Shown here in pieces: positions 10,888-19,770 of a DNA stretch of 64,000 nucleotides; the stretch's first letter is position 1; every line of letters begins with the position of its first letter. The DNA comes from Isoetes taiwanensis. Taxonomy: Eukaryota > Streptophyta > Lycopodiopsida > Isoetales > Isoetaceae. The position numbers and the translations under genes were made by a program. The notes under the pieces were generated by a model. That model did not search any database. It was not told where the DNA came from and saw only the letters and a program-made list of their open reading frames with translations. The DNA is taken from the NCBI GenBank assembly GCA_021234155.1, contig JAJEKV010000017.1:11849525-11913524 (forward strand), read 5' to 3'.

Positions 10888-12988
10888 ATAACAATCCCAT
10901 TGGATTTTGTTTCATGTAAACTTGGACAGCACTTTTCAAGAGCATATGACCTTGTCTGTCAATGAGGAACATAAGAGCAGCAACACTCTTTTCCAATCTG
11001 GTGTACCTTTCTTCAGTTGAGCTCCATTGTTTGCTAGCAAAAGCTATGGTATGTTTGTCCTGCAGAATAGCTAAACCTATAGCCTTCTTAGTGATGGTAA
11101 TATAAACCTCGAATGGCATATCCAAATCAGGTTTCTTTAAAAGAGTAGCTTCACAAATGGACTTTATGAGAAAGTCAAAAGATTCTTGGCAATTTGATGA
11201 CCATGTGACAGGGATATATTTGCTATCAGATTTGGAGAACTTGCCTATTCTTGTCAATTTAGAAATAGGACTTATAATATGAGCAAAGTTAGGAATATAC
11301 ATTCTAAGAAAACTAGTCATGCCAATAAAACTTTTAACTTGCTTCAAATTCCTAGGGGGTACCAGTTTTTTGAGAGCTTCAACCTTTTCTTGTGCCACTT
11401 GTATACCATTATTGGACACTTCATGCCCCAAAAGTTGCCCTTTGGATGCAAAAAAAATGCATTTCTTTGGATTAAGGTTGACTCCAGAATCCCTGCACAA
11501 AGAGCATATTCTTGCAAGCAATTCCAGATGATCATTAGGATGAGATCCTAAACAAAGATCATCTAAGTAAACCCTAAATTCTTGAGGAGATATAGGTCTA
11601 AAGATAATATCCATAGCCCTTTGGAATGTGGCAAGTGCATTCATTAATCCAAAAGGCATCCTTTTCATTGCATAAGTTCCCCAAGGGGTAATAAAAGAAG
11701 TCTTTGGCTGATCTTCCTCTTTAATGCTGATTTGGTTGAATCCTGAAAATCCATCTAAGAATGAGTACACCTCTTTACCTGCTACAGCATATACGATTTC
11801 TTCTAAAAAAGGCAAAGGGTAACAGTCCTTGATGATGGCTTTGTTGAGATCTCGACAATCAATGCAAGTTCTTAAGGCACCACTTTTTTTCTCTACAGGC
11901 ACAATGCAAGATACCCATTCTGGATTAATGATCTCAATGATAACACCTGCATCTAGCATTTTATCCAACTCATTTTTTATTAGTCCCATCAATGAAGCAT
12001 TAATTCTTCTCATTTTTGGAAAAACAGGTTTACAACCTTCTTTGATCTTAATTTCAAATTGGCATACCTCAGTTTTAATAACAGTGAGCTCAGAGTAGTC
12101 CCAGGCAAATACATCCTTTCTTTCTTCAAAAAACATTTGTATGTTCTCCCTATTTTGATGCTCAATCAAATCTCCAACAAACAGAGTTCTGGTCTTACCA
12201 TTTTTTGTGATTGCAATCTCCTCAGTGTCCTTCTCCTCTGATGAATTAATGGTTAAAATAGGACAGAGTGCTTTTACCTCACTAGCATCAAGATCATCTT
12301 CTGGAATAGCTCCCTCAGTTAAATGTGACATGAGAGTCTCCCTACATAAGGCATCAGCTTCCAAATTTTTCTCTCTTGGGATATGAGTGATCTCCCATGA
12401 AGCAAAACTCGAGAGTACCCCCATTGCTTGATTCTTTAAGAGCTCCATATCTGCATTCTTTGTTTGGTAGTCCCCTGAAACTTGTCTACAAATTAGTTGT
12501 GAGTCACCATAGATGTGGATGTTAGCAATGTCACCATAGATGTGGATGTTAGCAATATCCATAGCTTTGGCCTCCTGAAGACCTGCAATCAAAGCCTTAT
12601 ATTCTGCTACATTAGAAGTGACTTGGGGAAAGATTCTTCCTACCTTAGCTAAGAGTCTGTGAGAAGAATATTTCAAAATAGCAGCAGATGATGCAACATT
12701 TAATTTTTTAGAGATACCTCCATCAAACCATAAGAATCCTGATGGTCCTTGTTTGCTGGGGGGTGCACATTCCATAATAAGAGGAACCATTTCATAATTC
12801 TTTGGTCTTGTGTTTTTTATTCTGTAAGATCCCAAAGGTTCTTCAATTAACATTTCCTTAACAAAGTTTACCTTCTCTTTGGAGCCATATGAGCCATCTT
12901 GGTTGTAGATTGTAGCAGTTTGAGAGCCATTGGAGATGGTGCATCTTCCTTGAGACCAGACTGGTCTAGCATCTACAGTGGCCAGCAT
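10841..12988 (-). pseudogene. Element B pol: protease end, archaeal-type RNase H, reverse transcriptase, gypsy RNase H
   Basis: This frame of about 715 codons starts in the last residues of the protease (ATVDARPVWS). It continues through an archaeal/plant-type RNase H (FDGG, NVAEYKALIAGLQEA, GDSQL, EADAL: the D-E-D-D set is present), then RT (CIDCRDLNKA, FSGFNQI, FGLMNA, YLDDLC), and a gypsy RNase H in which the usual first Asp is replaced (YITITKKAIG) and the TDH motif is absent (YMKQN). The domain order PR-aRNH-RT-RH is the same as in element A. A 27-bp in-frame duplication sits just before the third catalytic Asp of aRNH. A one-base deletion separates it from gag-protease. Confidence 0.85.
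12503..12556 (-). repeat. 27-bp in-frame tandem duplication inside the B aRNH domain
   Basis: Two perfect 27-bp units (12503-12529, 12530-12556) encode DIANIHIYG twice, immediately before the DSQL active-site segment. Element A has one unit. Also present in B copy 2 (about 34568-34621), so it predates the large duplication. Confidence 0.85.
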
Positions 12989-14820
12989 CTCCTCCCTAAA
13001 AGTAAGTCATAGATGTCAGATTCATCCCCTATATCTTCAGAAGCCACTACAATAAAGTTAGTAGCTACAGTTATGCCCTCTGTGTTAACAGGCACTTTAG
13101 TCACCACACCAACAGGAGTAATCTTGGCATTATAAAAGGATCTTAGTAATATGGAAGCTTTCTTGTCCACCTCAAAACCACACTTCTTCATAATATGATA
13201 TGGCATGATGTTTAGGGGGGATCCCCCATCAAGTAATACATTTGAGAAGGTATATCCTCCTAAAACAGCTGAACACGTGAATGCTCCAGGATCTTCTTCA
13301 TTCTGTGCTAAAACAAGGTTAGTGGCATCAGCAAAACTTACACAAGCATTTAATTTCTCACCACCAGTTCGCTGGAGTACTCTTTTTCTATAGCTAGGTG
13401 CAATCTTTAGCAAGGTGAAGAGATCTACACTTACCTTGGAGTTTTTGAGCAAAACATCAACTTCATCAAGGTCTTGGTCTTTCTTACCATATTTTTGTTG
13501 TGGGGATGGAGCTATTACTTGAGTAGGTGATTCTACTACAGGTGGTGGAGGAAATGAAGGCCTGGCAGTAGGATGTCTACTTGATTCAGCATGTACATTG
13601 GCTTCATTCATGCTCCTGGTTTGCACTACCATAACCTCTTCAGCTTTGGGAACTTCAGAGCTTTGAATAAACCTTATAGAAGTACTTGGTTCAGCAAATC
13701 TCACAGAAGGTTTGGGTTCTGGTCTCTTTTCCTTTTCCTGCTTAGCAAAGTATTCTTTAACAGCACATTTGATATCAGTATGGCCAATTTCTTTACAAAA
13801 AGAACAAATAGGACATTCCTTTCCAAAGTGACCTTTTCTATTGCATTTGGGACACACTTGCCAATAGCAAATTTCTGCTGGATGTGCATTCCTATTGCAA
13901 TGAATACATTCAGGATAAGTTTTACCTGTTCCTGTAGCCTTGAGCTCAACCAGTTGTTTGGTTAATTCTGTTAAAGCCTCAGTGACTTTAGATAGATCTA
14001 CCCTAACTTCTGCAACTTGAGAATCAGCTTCCTCCTCTTTAGATTTCTTCTTTTCCTTCTGTATGGCATAAACTGGAATGGAAGGATGATGGTCATACTG
14101 TGCATCAGTGGCATCAGGATAGAAAGGATCATGGTTATGGTAGGGAACATGATGTTTGTCAGGCAAAGTAGAAAGCATCTGAGTAAGGTCAGTGGTTTTG
14201 GCAAAAACTTTGTATATAGAGTCAAAACCTTTAGCAGCTTGGATCTTGAGCAGCTTCCTTTGGATATCTGGTCTCCTTTCTAAACCATTGATGAAAGCAG
14301 TGACTAGAAAAAGGGTTGGAATTATGACTTGAGCTCTTTGGCACCTGCTCATGTATGTACTAAATCTTTCTTTGTACTGATTCACACTTTCCCCTGCATG
14401 TATAGAAAAACTTTGCAACTCATTAACCAAATCTTTTGGAGCAGCCAACTTACCAAACCTATCCAAGAACTTCTTGACAAGCTCATCCCATGAGGTGGTT
14501 CCCATTAGCTTTTCATAAGTTAATCAAGCACCAACCTCACTCTCTTCTTCGAAGCACTTTTCAAATTCTGAAAGCTTACACCCCTTTTTAAAACCATAAT
14601 CCCTGTAATAATCTTCAAATATTCTCAAAAAGTTGTTAGCACTCATACATGAATCAAAAGTAGGCAAGGGAACAGGGACATTCAATTCAAATTGATATGG
14701 CAGGTTCTGAAGCAGGCTAGTTGAGAAACTTGAGGGCAATGGCCTTTCTCTGCAATGATCTGGTGCATCAATATCCTCTAATGGTTCTTGTTCTGCAGGA
14801 AATTTTTGTTTTGGAGCCAT
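12973..14820 (-). pseudogene. Element B gag-protease, copy 1
   Basis: The start MAPKQK at 14820 was chosen because it follows the primer site by about 20 bases, as in A. The capsid-like region (YQFELNVPVPLPTFD, GFKKGCK, SWDELVKKFLDRFG) is followed by three tandem CCHC zinc knuckles, all intact here (CIHCNRNAHPAEIC, CPKCNRKGHFGKEC, CSFCKEIGHTDIKC). The protease active site is LLDGGSPLNIM. A TGA replaces the Trp codon expected after EVGA (14524-14526). The frame ends at 12973 because one base is missing after LLLGRR relative to A. Both lesions are in B copy 2. Confidence 0.85.
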
Positions 14821-14840
14821 GAGTTCTGAGATCCAGGAAG

Positions 14841-14858
14841 ATCTCGGTAGAACCTTCA
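14841..14858 (-). promoter_or_regulatory. Primer-binding site of element B, copy 1 (one base degenerate)
   Basis: On the - strand TGAAGGTTCTACCGAGAT follows the LTR end by 3 bases. It differs from the A site by one base (TGG to TGA at the CCA-pairing end) and otherwise fits tRNA-Gln. Confidence 0.7.
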
Positions 14859-14861
14859 AGA

Positions 14862-14962
14862 TGTTGACCCTCAACCTGGCTAGAGAGTCAAACACAAGAA
14901 GCCAACTTGAAATTATGTTCAAGTTGGGGTTAGAACCTCCAGATCACTTAAGGTGATCAGTC
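14862..14962 (-). repeat. Element B 5' LTR remnant, copy 1
   Basis: Only the last 101 bp of the LTR (U5 side) remain: TGTTGACC... on the + strand through the U5 hairpin to GATCAGTC. The match to 3752-3852 and 36925-37025 stops at 14962. Confidence 0.85.
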
Positions 14963-14984
14963 TTTTGGCATTTTTTGGCATTTT
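14963..14984. other. Duplication junction with filler
   Basis: Twenty-two bases made of repeated TTTTGGCATTTTTT-type words lie between the broken B LTR and the broken A LTR. The same words occur at the start of the adjoining A LTR segment (TCTTTTGGCATTTTTGATT), so the filler looks templated from next door. Confidence 0.6.
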
Positions 14985-15555
14985 TGATCTTGGCATCTTT
15001 TGGCATTTTTGATTCCCTTCCCCATTTACTCCACCATCCTAAATAACCATTGAACCTTGACTCCTTGCTCATATACCTCCCAAAGTCAAACTTGACCTTG
15101 AAAGTTCTTTCTAGTCAAAATACACCTTCATGAAACAACCACTTGCTTCATCATCCACTAGTTCAAAAGTGACTTGACTTGGTCATAATTTTGCTCATGA
15201 ACCCATGCAACTTGAGCAAAGTGAAAAGAAAGGTTGCAAAAATTCTAAGGGAAGTGCTCAAAGTTCAAATGTGCCCAAGGAGATGCATTAAAGTTGCTCC
15301 ACAAAATTTTTTGGCTTCTAAATAAGCACTTGATATGCCATGTCACTCTACACCTCTCTTCACACGCCAAGTCATCATACCCATCACCATTCTAGCTATC
15401 TCATCTCAAACTCTCTCTTTCAAATCAAAATTCATATCAAAGCATTAAACTAGCATCATTGTTGCCACATCACCTTTGACACCTCATCACTCACACACAT
15501 CATCTCCACATCATTCAAAATTTTGACTAGAGAGAATTTTTAAATTCAAGTGGGC

Positions 15556-15587
15556 TGACACGTCATCATTCCCATTGGCCACGTCAC
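15556..15587 (+). promoter_or_regulatory. ACGT-core and CCAAT cluster in A LTR
   Basis: TGACACGTCA (15556-15565), ATTGG (inverted CCAAT, 15574-15578) and CCACGTCAC (15579-15587) lie within 32 bp. ACGT-core sites bind plant bZIP factors. The cluster is conserved in the other A LTRs (near 2018-2049 and 24136-24167). Confidence 0.5.
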
Positions 15588-15914
15588 ACCACCTCGCCTT
15601 GTCATCACTTTCAAATGCCACTTCATCCATTCCTTAAGCTCATTTTTTGTCTAAATTCCAAAGAGCTCCATTGTGAAAAGAGATCCCAGAATATCATAGG
15701 GTACAAAAAAAGATTCCCCTAGAAAAAAAGAATTTTGAAAACAAGCTTTGTTTTGGGCATTATATGTGCTTCCTAGGGAATCATGCCATAGGGTTTAGGG
15801 GGTTGCAAAAAAATTTCCTATCTACCCCCCCCCCTTGTCTGATTTCTCTTTCCAGCCAATCCCCCCATGCCGCGTGGAGCATCCGGGCGTGTGGGGCGGT
15901 GGAGGTACCGGATC

Positions 15915-15970
15915 CCACGTGGACACTGCACGCTATAATCAGAAATATTCAATTTTCTTATCCTTATATA
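15915..15970 (+). promoter_or_regulatory. G-box and TATA box: likely core promoter of element A
   Basis: The palindromic G-box CCACGTGG (15915-15922) is followed 42 bp later by TTATATA (15964-15970) in the context CCTTATATACCTTGG. The spacing is typical of a Pol II promoter. Conserved at 2373-2428 and 24490-24545. This puts the start of R near 16000 (inference). Confidence 0.55.
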
Positions 15971-17183
15971 CCTTGGCCGCCAAAATCGATCAGGCCTGTG
16001 GGATATTGAGCTTCGAACTACCAAAAAACCTAAATCTGGGAAACGCCAAGATCTGTTCAATCCGGCCAAACAAACCATTAAATCACTACCTAAACTGGCC
16101 AATGCCATGAATGCTTAGTGCGAGCTAGAAGACAGAAGATTCGAGGGAAATAATGAAGATCTCAACGGAACAGAGCATTCTACAAAAGGGGCTTTTCTGC
16201 ACAGAAGATTCTCGAGGGCTTGGAGGCAAATAAGGATTTTCTGGCTTTGAAGAAGGACCGGCTTGATGATCTTGAGCTTGATTCTGACCTCCTATGTTCA
16301 CCTTTGATTCAGATTATTGACTTAATTCTCTGGATTTTTTTTATGTGCACCTATTTGATCCTGTGCCCAAGACCCCGAGCTTGGGATATTACATTGTATC
16401 TTTTGAGTGACTGATTGAATTGAAAATCCGACCTTTGTAGCAATTTGTTTGAGTTGCATTGTGATTCTTTTTCAAAAGCAAACAATTGTTAGAGGCTAGG
16501 TGTCTAGCACCTGTACAAACTATCAGCTGCGCGTTGTCTGCCTATGTAGCAAATCTTTAGAGAGTGCAGAAACCAAATTCCTGTCAAAACAAAAATTGCA
16601 ATACCAACACAAGCCAGTACTTCCAGATCATGAGGTATTGCGTAACAAGCGTGGAGCATAGGAAAGCAATTGTTTGAGTGTCAATCCTGCCAAACTAAAT
16701 GTGTGGAACTAGGCAATGCTAGACACGCGTGCAGTTCACCTTTAGAAAATATTTTCTTTCAAGATCTTTCTCTTCTCACAATCTTAGGCAAAAGATTATC
16801 AAAAGCAAAAATTAGGTCCCTCTCTGTCAAAGAGAAAGATTGGCCCCTGGTGTGCAGACAAATCTGAGAAGAATAGAGCTGGAAACTCCAAAAAATTCAT
16901 TGCCAATATCGAGTTTCAAACTTCAGCTCTCTGCCAGGGATATTGACCAAAAATTCACTGGGTCAGTGATCTGATCTTGGCCTATCTAACCTATTCTGAC
17001 CTCGCTGAGTTTTTGCAGTCTGTTAGTATCAAGTGTTGAGCATCTTGAGGAGAGATACCCATGCCCATAGCTTCATAGATCACATTCTGCAAGTTATTTT
17101 GTGGAGCAGACTTTTTTGTCTTCAGGGAAACACACTCCTAGTGAACTTCTGTACATTTTTTCTGGAATCTTTGCACTCAGAGT

Positions 17184-17212
17184 GGTTGCCTTAAGCAACC
17201 TGGAGGTTCTAA
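17184..17212 (+). promoter_or_regulatory. U5 hairpin plus primer-site-like segment, element A
   Basis: Stem GGTTGC / GCAACC with loop CTTAA (17184-17200) is followed directly by TGGAGGTTCTAA (17201-17212), which repeats the first 11 bases of the primer-binding site 55 bp downstream. B and C have the equivalent arrangement. Confidence 0.6.
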
Positions 17213-17255
17213 ACCACTGAGGTTGAAGGTTTTGCCAGGAACACCTTCAACATTT

Positions 17256-17273
17256 TGGAGGTTCTACCGAGAT
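17256..17273 (+). promoter_or_regulatory. Primer-binding site for tRNA-Gln, element A
   Basis: TGGAGGTTCTACCGAGAT begins 3 bases after the LTR end. The complement ends GGTAGAACCTCCA, which fits tRNA-Gln except for one position (plant tRNA-Gln ends GGTAGGACC(T) or GGTGGAACC(T) before CCA). Confidence 0.75.
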
Positions 17274-17295
17274 AATCTTTCTGGAATCTGAACTC

Positions 17296-19233
17296 ATGGC
17301 ACCCAGAAGAACTAATGAGGCATCAGAGCCTAATGAAGCACAGGATAATCATGAAGCTACTGCAACACCAACTGTTACTATACAAGCAAATGCAGGTATG
17401 CCTTATCAATACTTTGAGCTAAATGTGCCTATTCCAGTCCCTGTTTTTGATCCGAGCATGAATGCCAATAATTTCCTCAAAACTTTTGAAGAATACTATC
17501 AAGAATATGGTTACAAAAAAGGCTGTAAGTTCTCTGAGTTTAAAAAATGTTTCAAGAATGATGAAGTCAGAGCTTGGTTAGAGTATGTTGTAAGTTTAGG
17601 CACCAATTCTTGGGAGGAGTTGGTTAAAAAGTTTCTAGCACGGTTTGGAAGAGTCTTGGACCCCCAAGATTTAATCTTTGAGTTGCAAACTTTTCGCATC
17701 AAACATGGTGAGAGTGTACACCAATATGTTGAAAGATTCAATCACTATCTTGTCAAGTGCCAAGTTAATCATGTTCCTAACCATACCCTGCATCTAGTGG
17801 CTTCTTTTATCAGGGGATTAAGCAGCAGGCCGAGGGTGCACAGAAAGCTTTTGAAGATCCAAAAACAAGAGGGATTTGATACAATACACAAGGCCTTTAC
17901 CAAGGCTACTGAAATTGCAGATATGATATCTTACTTGCCAGATGATGTGCACTTACCAAGTGATCCTTTTTTTCCAGATTATGAGCAAGAGTATATGGGA
18001 GCAGAACCTGTACCTGTTTATGCTGTCCAAAAAGAGAAGAAAAAGGTTAAGATGGAAGATGATGATGCTCCTACAGCAGATGTGAGGGCAGAGATTACCA
18101 AAATGTCTGAGGCATTGGTTGAGGTAACCAAACAACTTCAAGAGCTGAAGAGCTCAAAGGTTAAAAAGAAAACTTACCCTCCATGTGTGCATTGCTTTAG
18201 AGATACTCATTCTTCTGATTACTGCTGGTATAGGCCATGCCCCAAGTGTGGAAAAAGAGGTCATTTTGGTAAAGAGTGTCCTGTATGTGAATTCTATAAG
18301 GCTGTAGGACATTATGAGGATAGGTGCAGTGTTAAAGAGTATTTTGCGAAACAAGAAAAGTCCAAAGTTAATGAGCCAAATGCATCTATAAGGTTTGTGC
18401 AGGAAATTGAGGAACAAGAGGAGATAATGGCTGTCCACACCAGAAAAATGAATAATGCCAAAGAAAAAGAAGCAACACATGAGGAAGCTGACATCTTGAA
18501 ACATAGGGAAGCTGAGCAAGCTGTGGCTGTGCCTCCTCCTCCTGCTCAGAAATTTGTCAAGAAAGAAAAAGAGTGTGAGGACTTTGAATATTTACTGAAA
18601 AATTCGAAAATTTGTGTAGATTTGCTGACCTTGCTCAAGATAGCCCCTTCTTACAGAAAAAAGGTTCTCAATCTGACTAAGGAAGATGAGTTTGCCCTAA
18701 CAAACCACATTGAGGAGCACATGCTCACCCAGGATGATCATGATCCTGGAGCTTTTACTTGTGTTGCCAAAATGGGAGGAAAGATCTTAACCAAGGTTCT
18801 GCTAGATGGAGGATCACCTTTGAATGTAATGCCACATCATGTTATGAGGATGTGTGGTCTAGAAATAGACAAGAAAGCTCCAATGATCTTAAAGTCTTTC
18901 TCTAACACAAAAATCAATCCAGTTGGAATAGTTAGCAACGTGCCTATTGATGTTGAAGGAATAATGGTTGCAGCTAACTTTGTTGTGGTTGCTTTTGAAG
19001 GAATAGGGGACAAATCAGATATTTATGACCTACTTTTGGGCAGAAAATGGCTTTCTACAGTTGATGCTAGGCCTGTATGGTCGAGACGGGAATGCACTAT
19101 TTCAAATGGCAAGAAAAAGGTAACATTGTACAATAAGTTAGGAGAGTTTGAAAACATGAATTTCATTGAAGAAGAAATGCTGTTATCACATCCGTGTGGA
19201 GAATTTGAGCTGAATGCGAGAGTTGGAGTCTAA
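17296..19233 (+). CDS. Element A Gag-protease polyprotein
   Basis: 645 codons from ATG 43 bases after the LTR. Residues ~36-225 form the capsid-like domain (FELNVPIPVPVFD, YGYKKGCK, SWEELVKKFLARFG, GESVHQYVERF). A lysine-rich, predicted coiled region follows. Three zinc-knuckle units start at residue 297 (CVHCFRDTHSSDYC), 315 (CPKCGKRGHFGKEC) and shortly after. The third has Tyr for the second Cys (CEFYKAVGHYEDRC) and is probably inactive. The aspartic protease has LLDGGSPLN with Asp 504, then LLLGRKWL near the end. The product would assemble virus-like particles in the cytoplasm and cleave itself. The frame closes with a TAA after the protease; the next domain continues in the same frame. 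Confidence 0.88.
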   Translation: MAPRRTNEASEPNEAQDNHEATATPTVTIQANAGMPYQYFELNVPIPVPVFDPSMNANNFLKTFEEYYQEYGYKKGCKFSEFKKCFKNDEVRAWLEYVVSLGTNSWEELVKKFLARFGRVLDPQDLIFELQTFRIKHGESVHQYVERFNHYLVKCQVNHVPNHTLHLVASFIRGLSSRPRVHRKLLKIQKQEGFDTIHKAFTKATEIADMISYLPDDVHLPSDPFFPDYEQEYMGAEPVPVYAVQKEKKKVKMEDDDAPTADVRAEITKMSEALVEVTKQLQELKSSKVKKKTYPPCVHCFRDTHSSDYCWYRPCPKCGKRGHFGKECPVCEFYKAVGHYEDRCSVKEYFAKQEKSKVNEPNASIRFVQEIEEQEEIMAVHTRKMNNAKEKEATHEEADILKHREAEQAVAVPPPPAQKFVKKEKECEDFEYLLKNSKICVDLLTLLKIAPSYRKKVLNLTKEDEFALTNHIEEHMLTQDDHDPGAFTCVAKMGGKILTKVLLDGGSPLNVMPHHVMRMCGLEIDKKAPMILKSFSNTKINPVGIVSNVPIDVEGIMVAANFVVVAFEGIGDKSDIYDLLLGRKWLSTVDARPVWSRRECTISNGKKKVTLYNKLGEFENMNFIEEEMLLSHPCGEFELNARVGV

Positions 19234-19770
19234 CATGAAGGTTCCAAAGAGTTAGCTTCAGCTAAAATAGGTAATTTTGCTTATTTATGGTTTGATGGTG
19301 GTGTCTCCAAAAGACTTAATGTGGCATCTTCTGCTGCTATCCTTAAGGATGCCTCTAATAGGTTGCTGGCTAAAGTAGGAAGAATTTATCCCAATGTCAC
19401 TTCTAACATGGCAGAGTACAAGGCATTAATTGCAGGTCTTCAAGAGGCAAGAAATCTAAACATCGCTGATGTTATTATCTTTGGAGACTCTCAAATTGTC
19501 TGCAGCAGGCAAATATCAGGAGAGTATCAGGCCAAGAGTGAAGACATGATGCAGCTTAGAGATCAAGCTATGCTGGAACTAAGAAATTTTAGAACTTGGG
19601 AGCTTTGCCATGTGCCAAGGGAGCAAAATTGTGAAGCAGATTCGCTATGCAGAAGTGTGCTATTGGAACACTTAGCTGAGGGAGCAATTCAAGAAGATGA
19701 GCTTGAGAAAAAAGATCTGCAACAGCGGTACCCTATCCTGGTAATCAATGCAAGTGAAGACAAACAGTAA
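19234..19770 (+). pseudogene. Element A archaeal-type RNase H (aRNH) domain
   Basis: It continues in the gag-protease frame immediately after TAA 19231-19233. The fold signature is present: WFDGG with Asp at 19294, MAEYKALIAGLQEA with Glu at 19414, FGDSQIV with Asp at 19486, and CEADSL with Asp at 19639, plus HVPREQN. It would degrade the RNA of RNA/DNA hybrids during reverse transcription. It sits upstream of RT, unlike the normal gypsy RNase H. There is no ATG near the frame start, so expression needs readthrough of the TAA, or the TAA is a mutation (B has no stop at this point). A one-base shift near 19765 separates it from RT. Confidence 0.82.

Larger units (their letters stand above)
1..14962. 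repeat. 22-kb tandem duplication, copy 1 (partial)
   Basis: Base 1 matches base 22119, and the match continues to 14962/37025 through the A 3' end, all of B and the nested D. The same D insertion site, the same B nonsense codon and the same B frameshift occur in both copies, so the duplication came after those events. Most differences between copies are small CAG/CTG-centred changes. An exception is the D minisatellite near 9450-9560. The left end lies outside the window. A false assembly duplication cannot be excluded without reads. Confidence 0.85.
3752..14962 (-). mobile_element. Element B, copy 1: degenerate Tat-type Ty3/gypsy retrotransposon
   Basis: Read on the - strand the order is truncated 5' LTR (14962-14862), primer site, gag-protease, archaeal-type RNase H, RT, degenerate RNase H, integrase (split by D), 3' UTR and 3' LTR (5683-3752). 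The protein domains align end to end with element A but are clearly diverged. A TGA in gag and a one-base deletion after the protease are present in both B copies, so B was inactive before duplication. The 5' LTR survives for only about 101 bp. Confidence 0.85.
14985..17252 (+). repeat. Element A 5' LTR (left end missing)
   Basis: It matches 23565-25849 and 1447-3727. The first ~243 bp present in the 3' LTRs, including the tip palindrome, are absent: the left edge is the tandem-duplication breakpoint rather than a true LTR end. It ends TTCAACA at 17252. The U5 hairpin GGTTGC-CTTAA-GCAACC is at 17184-17200 and is followed by TGGAGGTTCTAA. Confidence 0.85.

Noticed and set aside
12973-12990. 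Programmed frameshift between B protease and aRNH
   Set aside because: Element A reads through the same point in one frame; the B change is a single missing base with no slippery sequence, so a mutation is more likely.
14985-14985. Base 14985 as the true start of the A LTR
   Set aside because: TG is present, but no matching target-site duplication exists, and the 3' LTRs extend a further 243 bp to a palindromic tip preceded by the conserved 3' motif.
17256-17273. A tRNA-Gln gene or fragment
   Set aside because: Only 18 bases match, in the complementary orientation and directly inside the LTR, which is the normal place of a primer-binding site.
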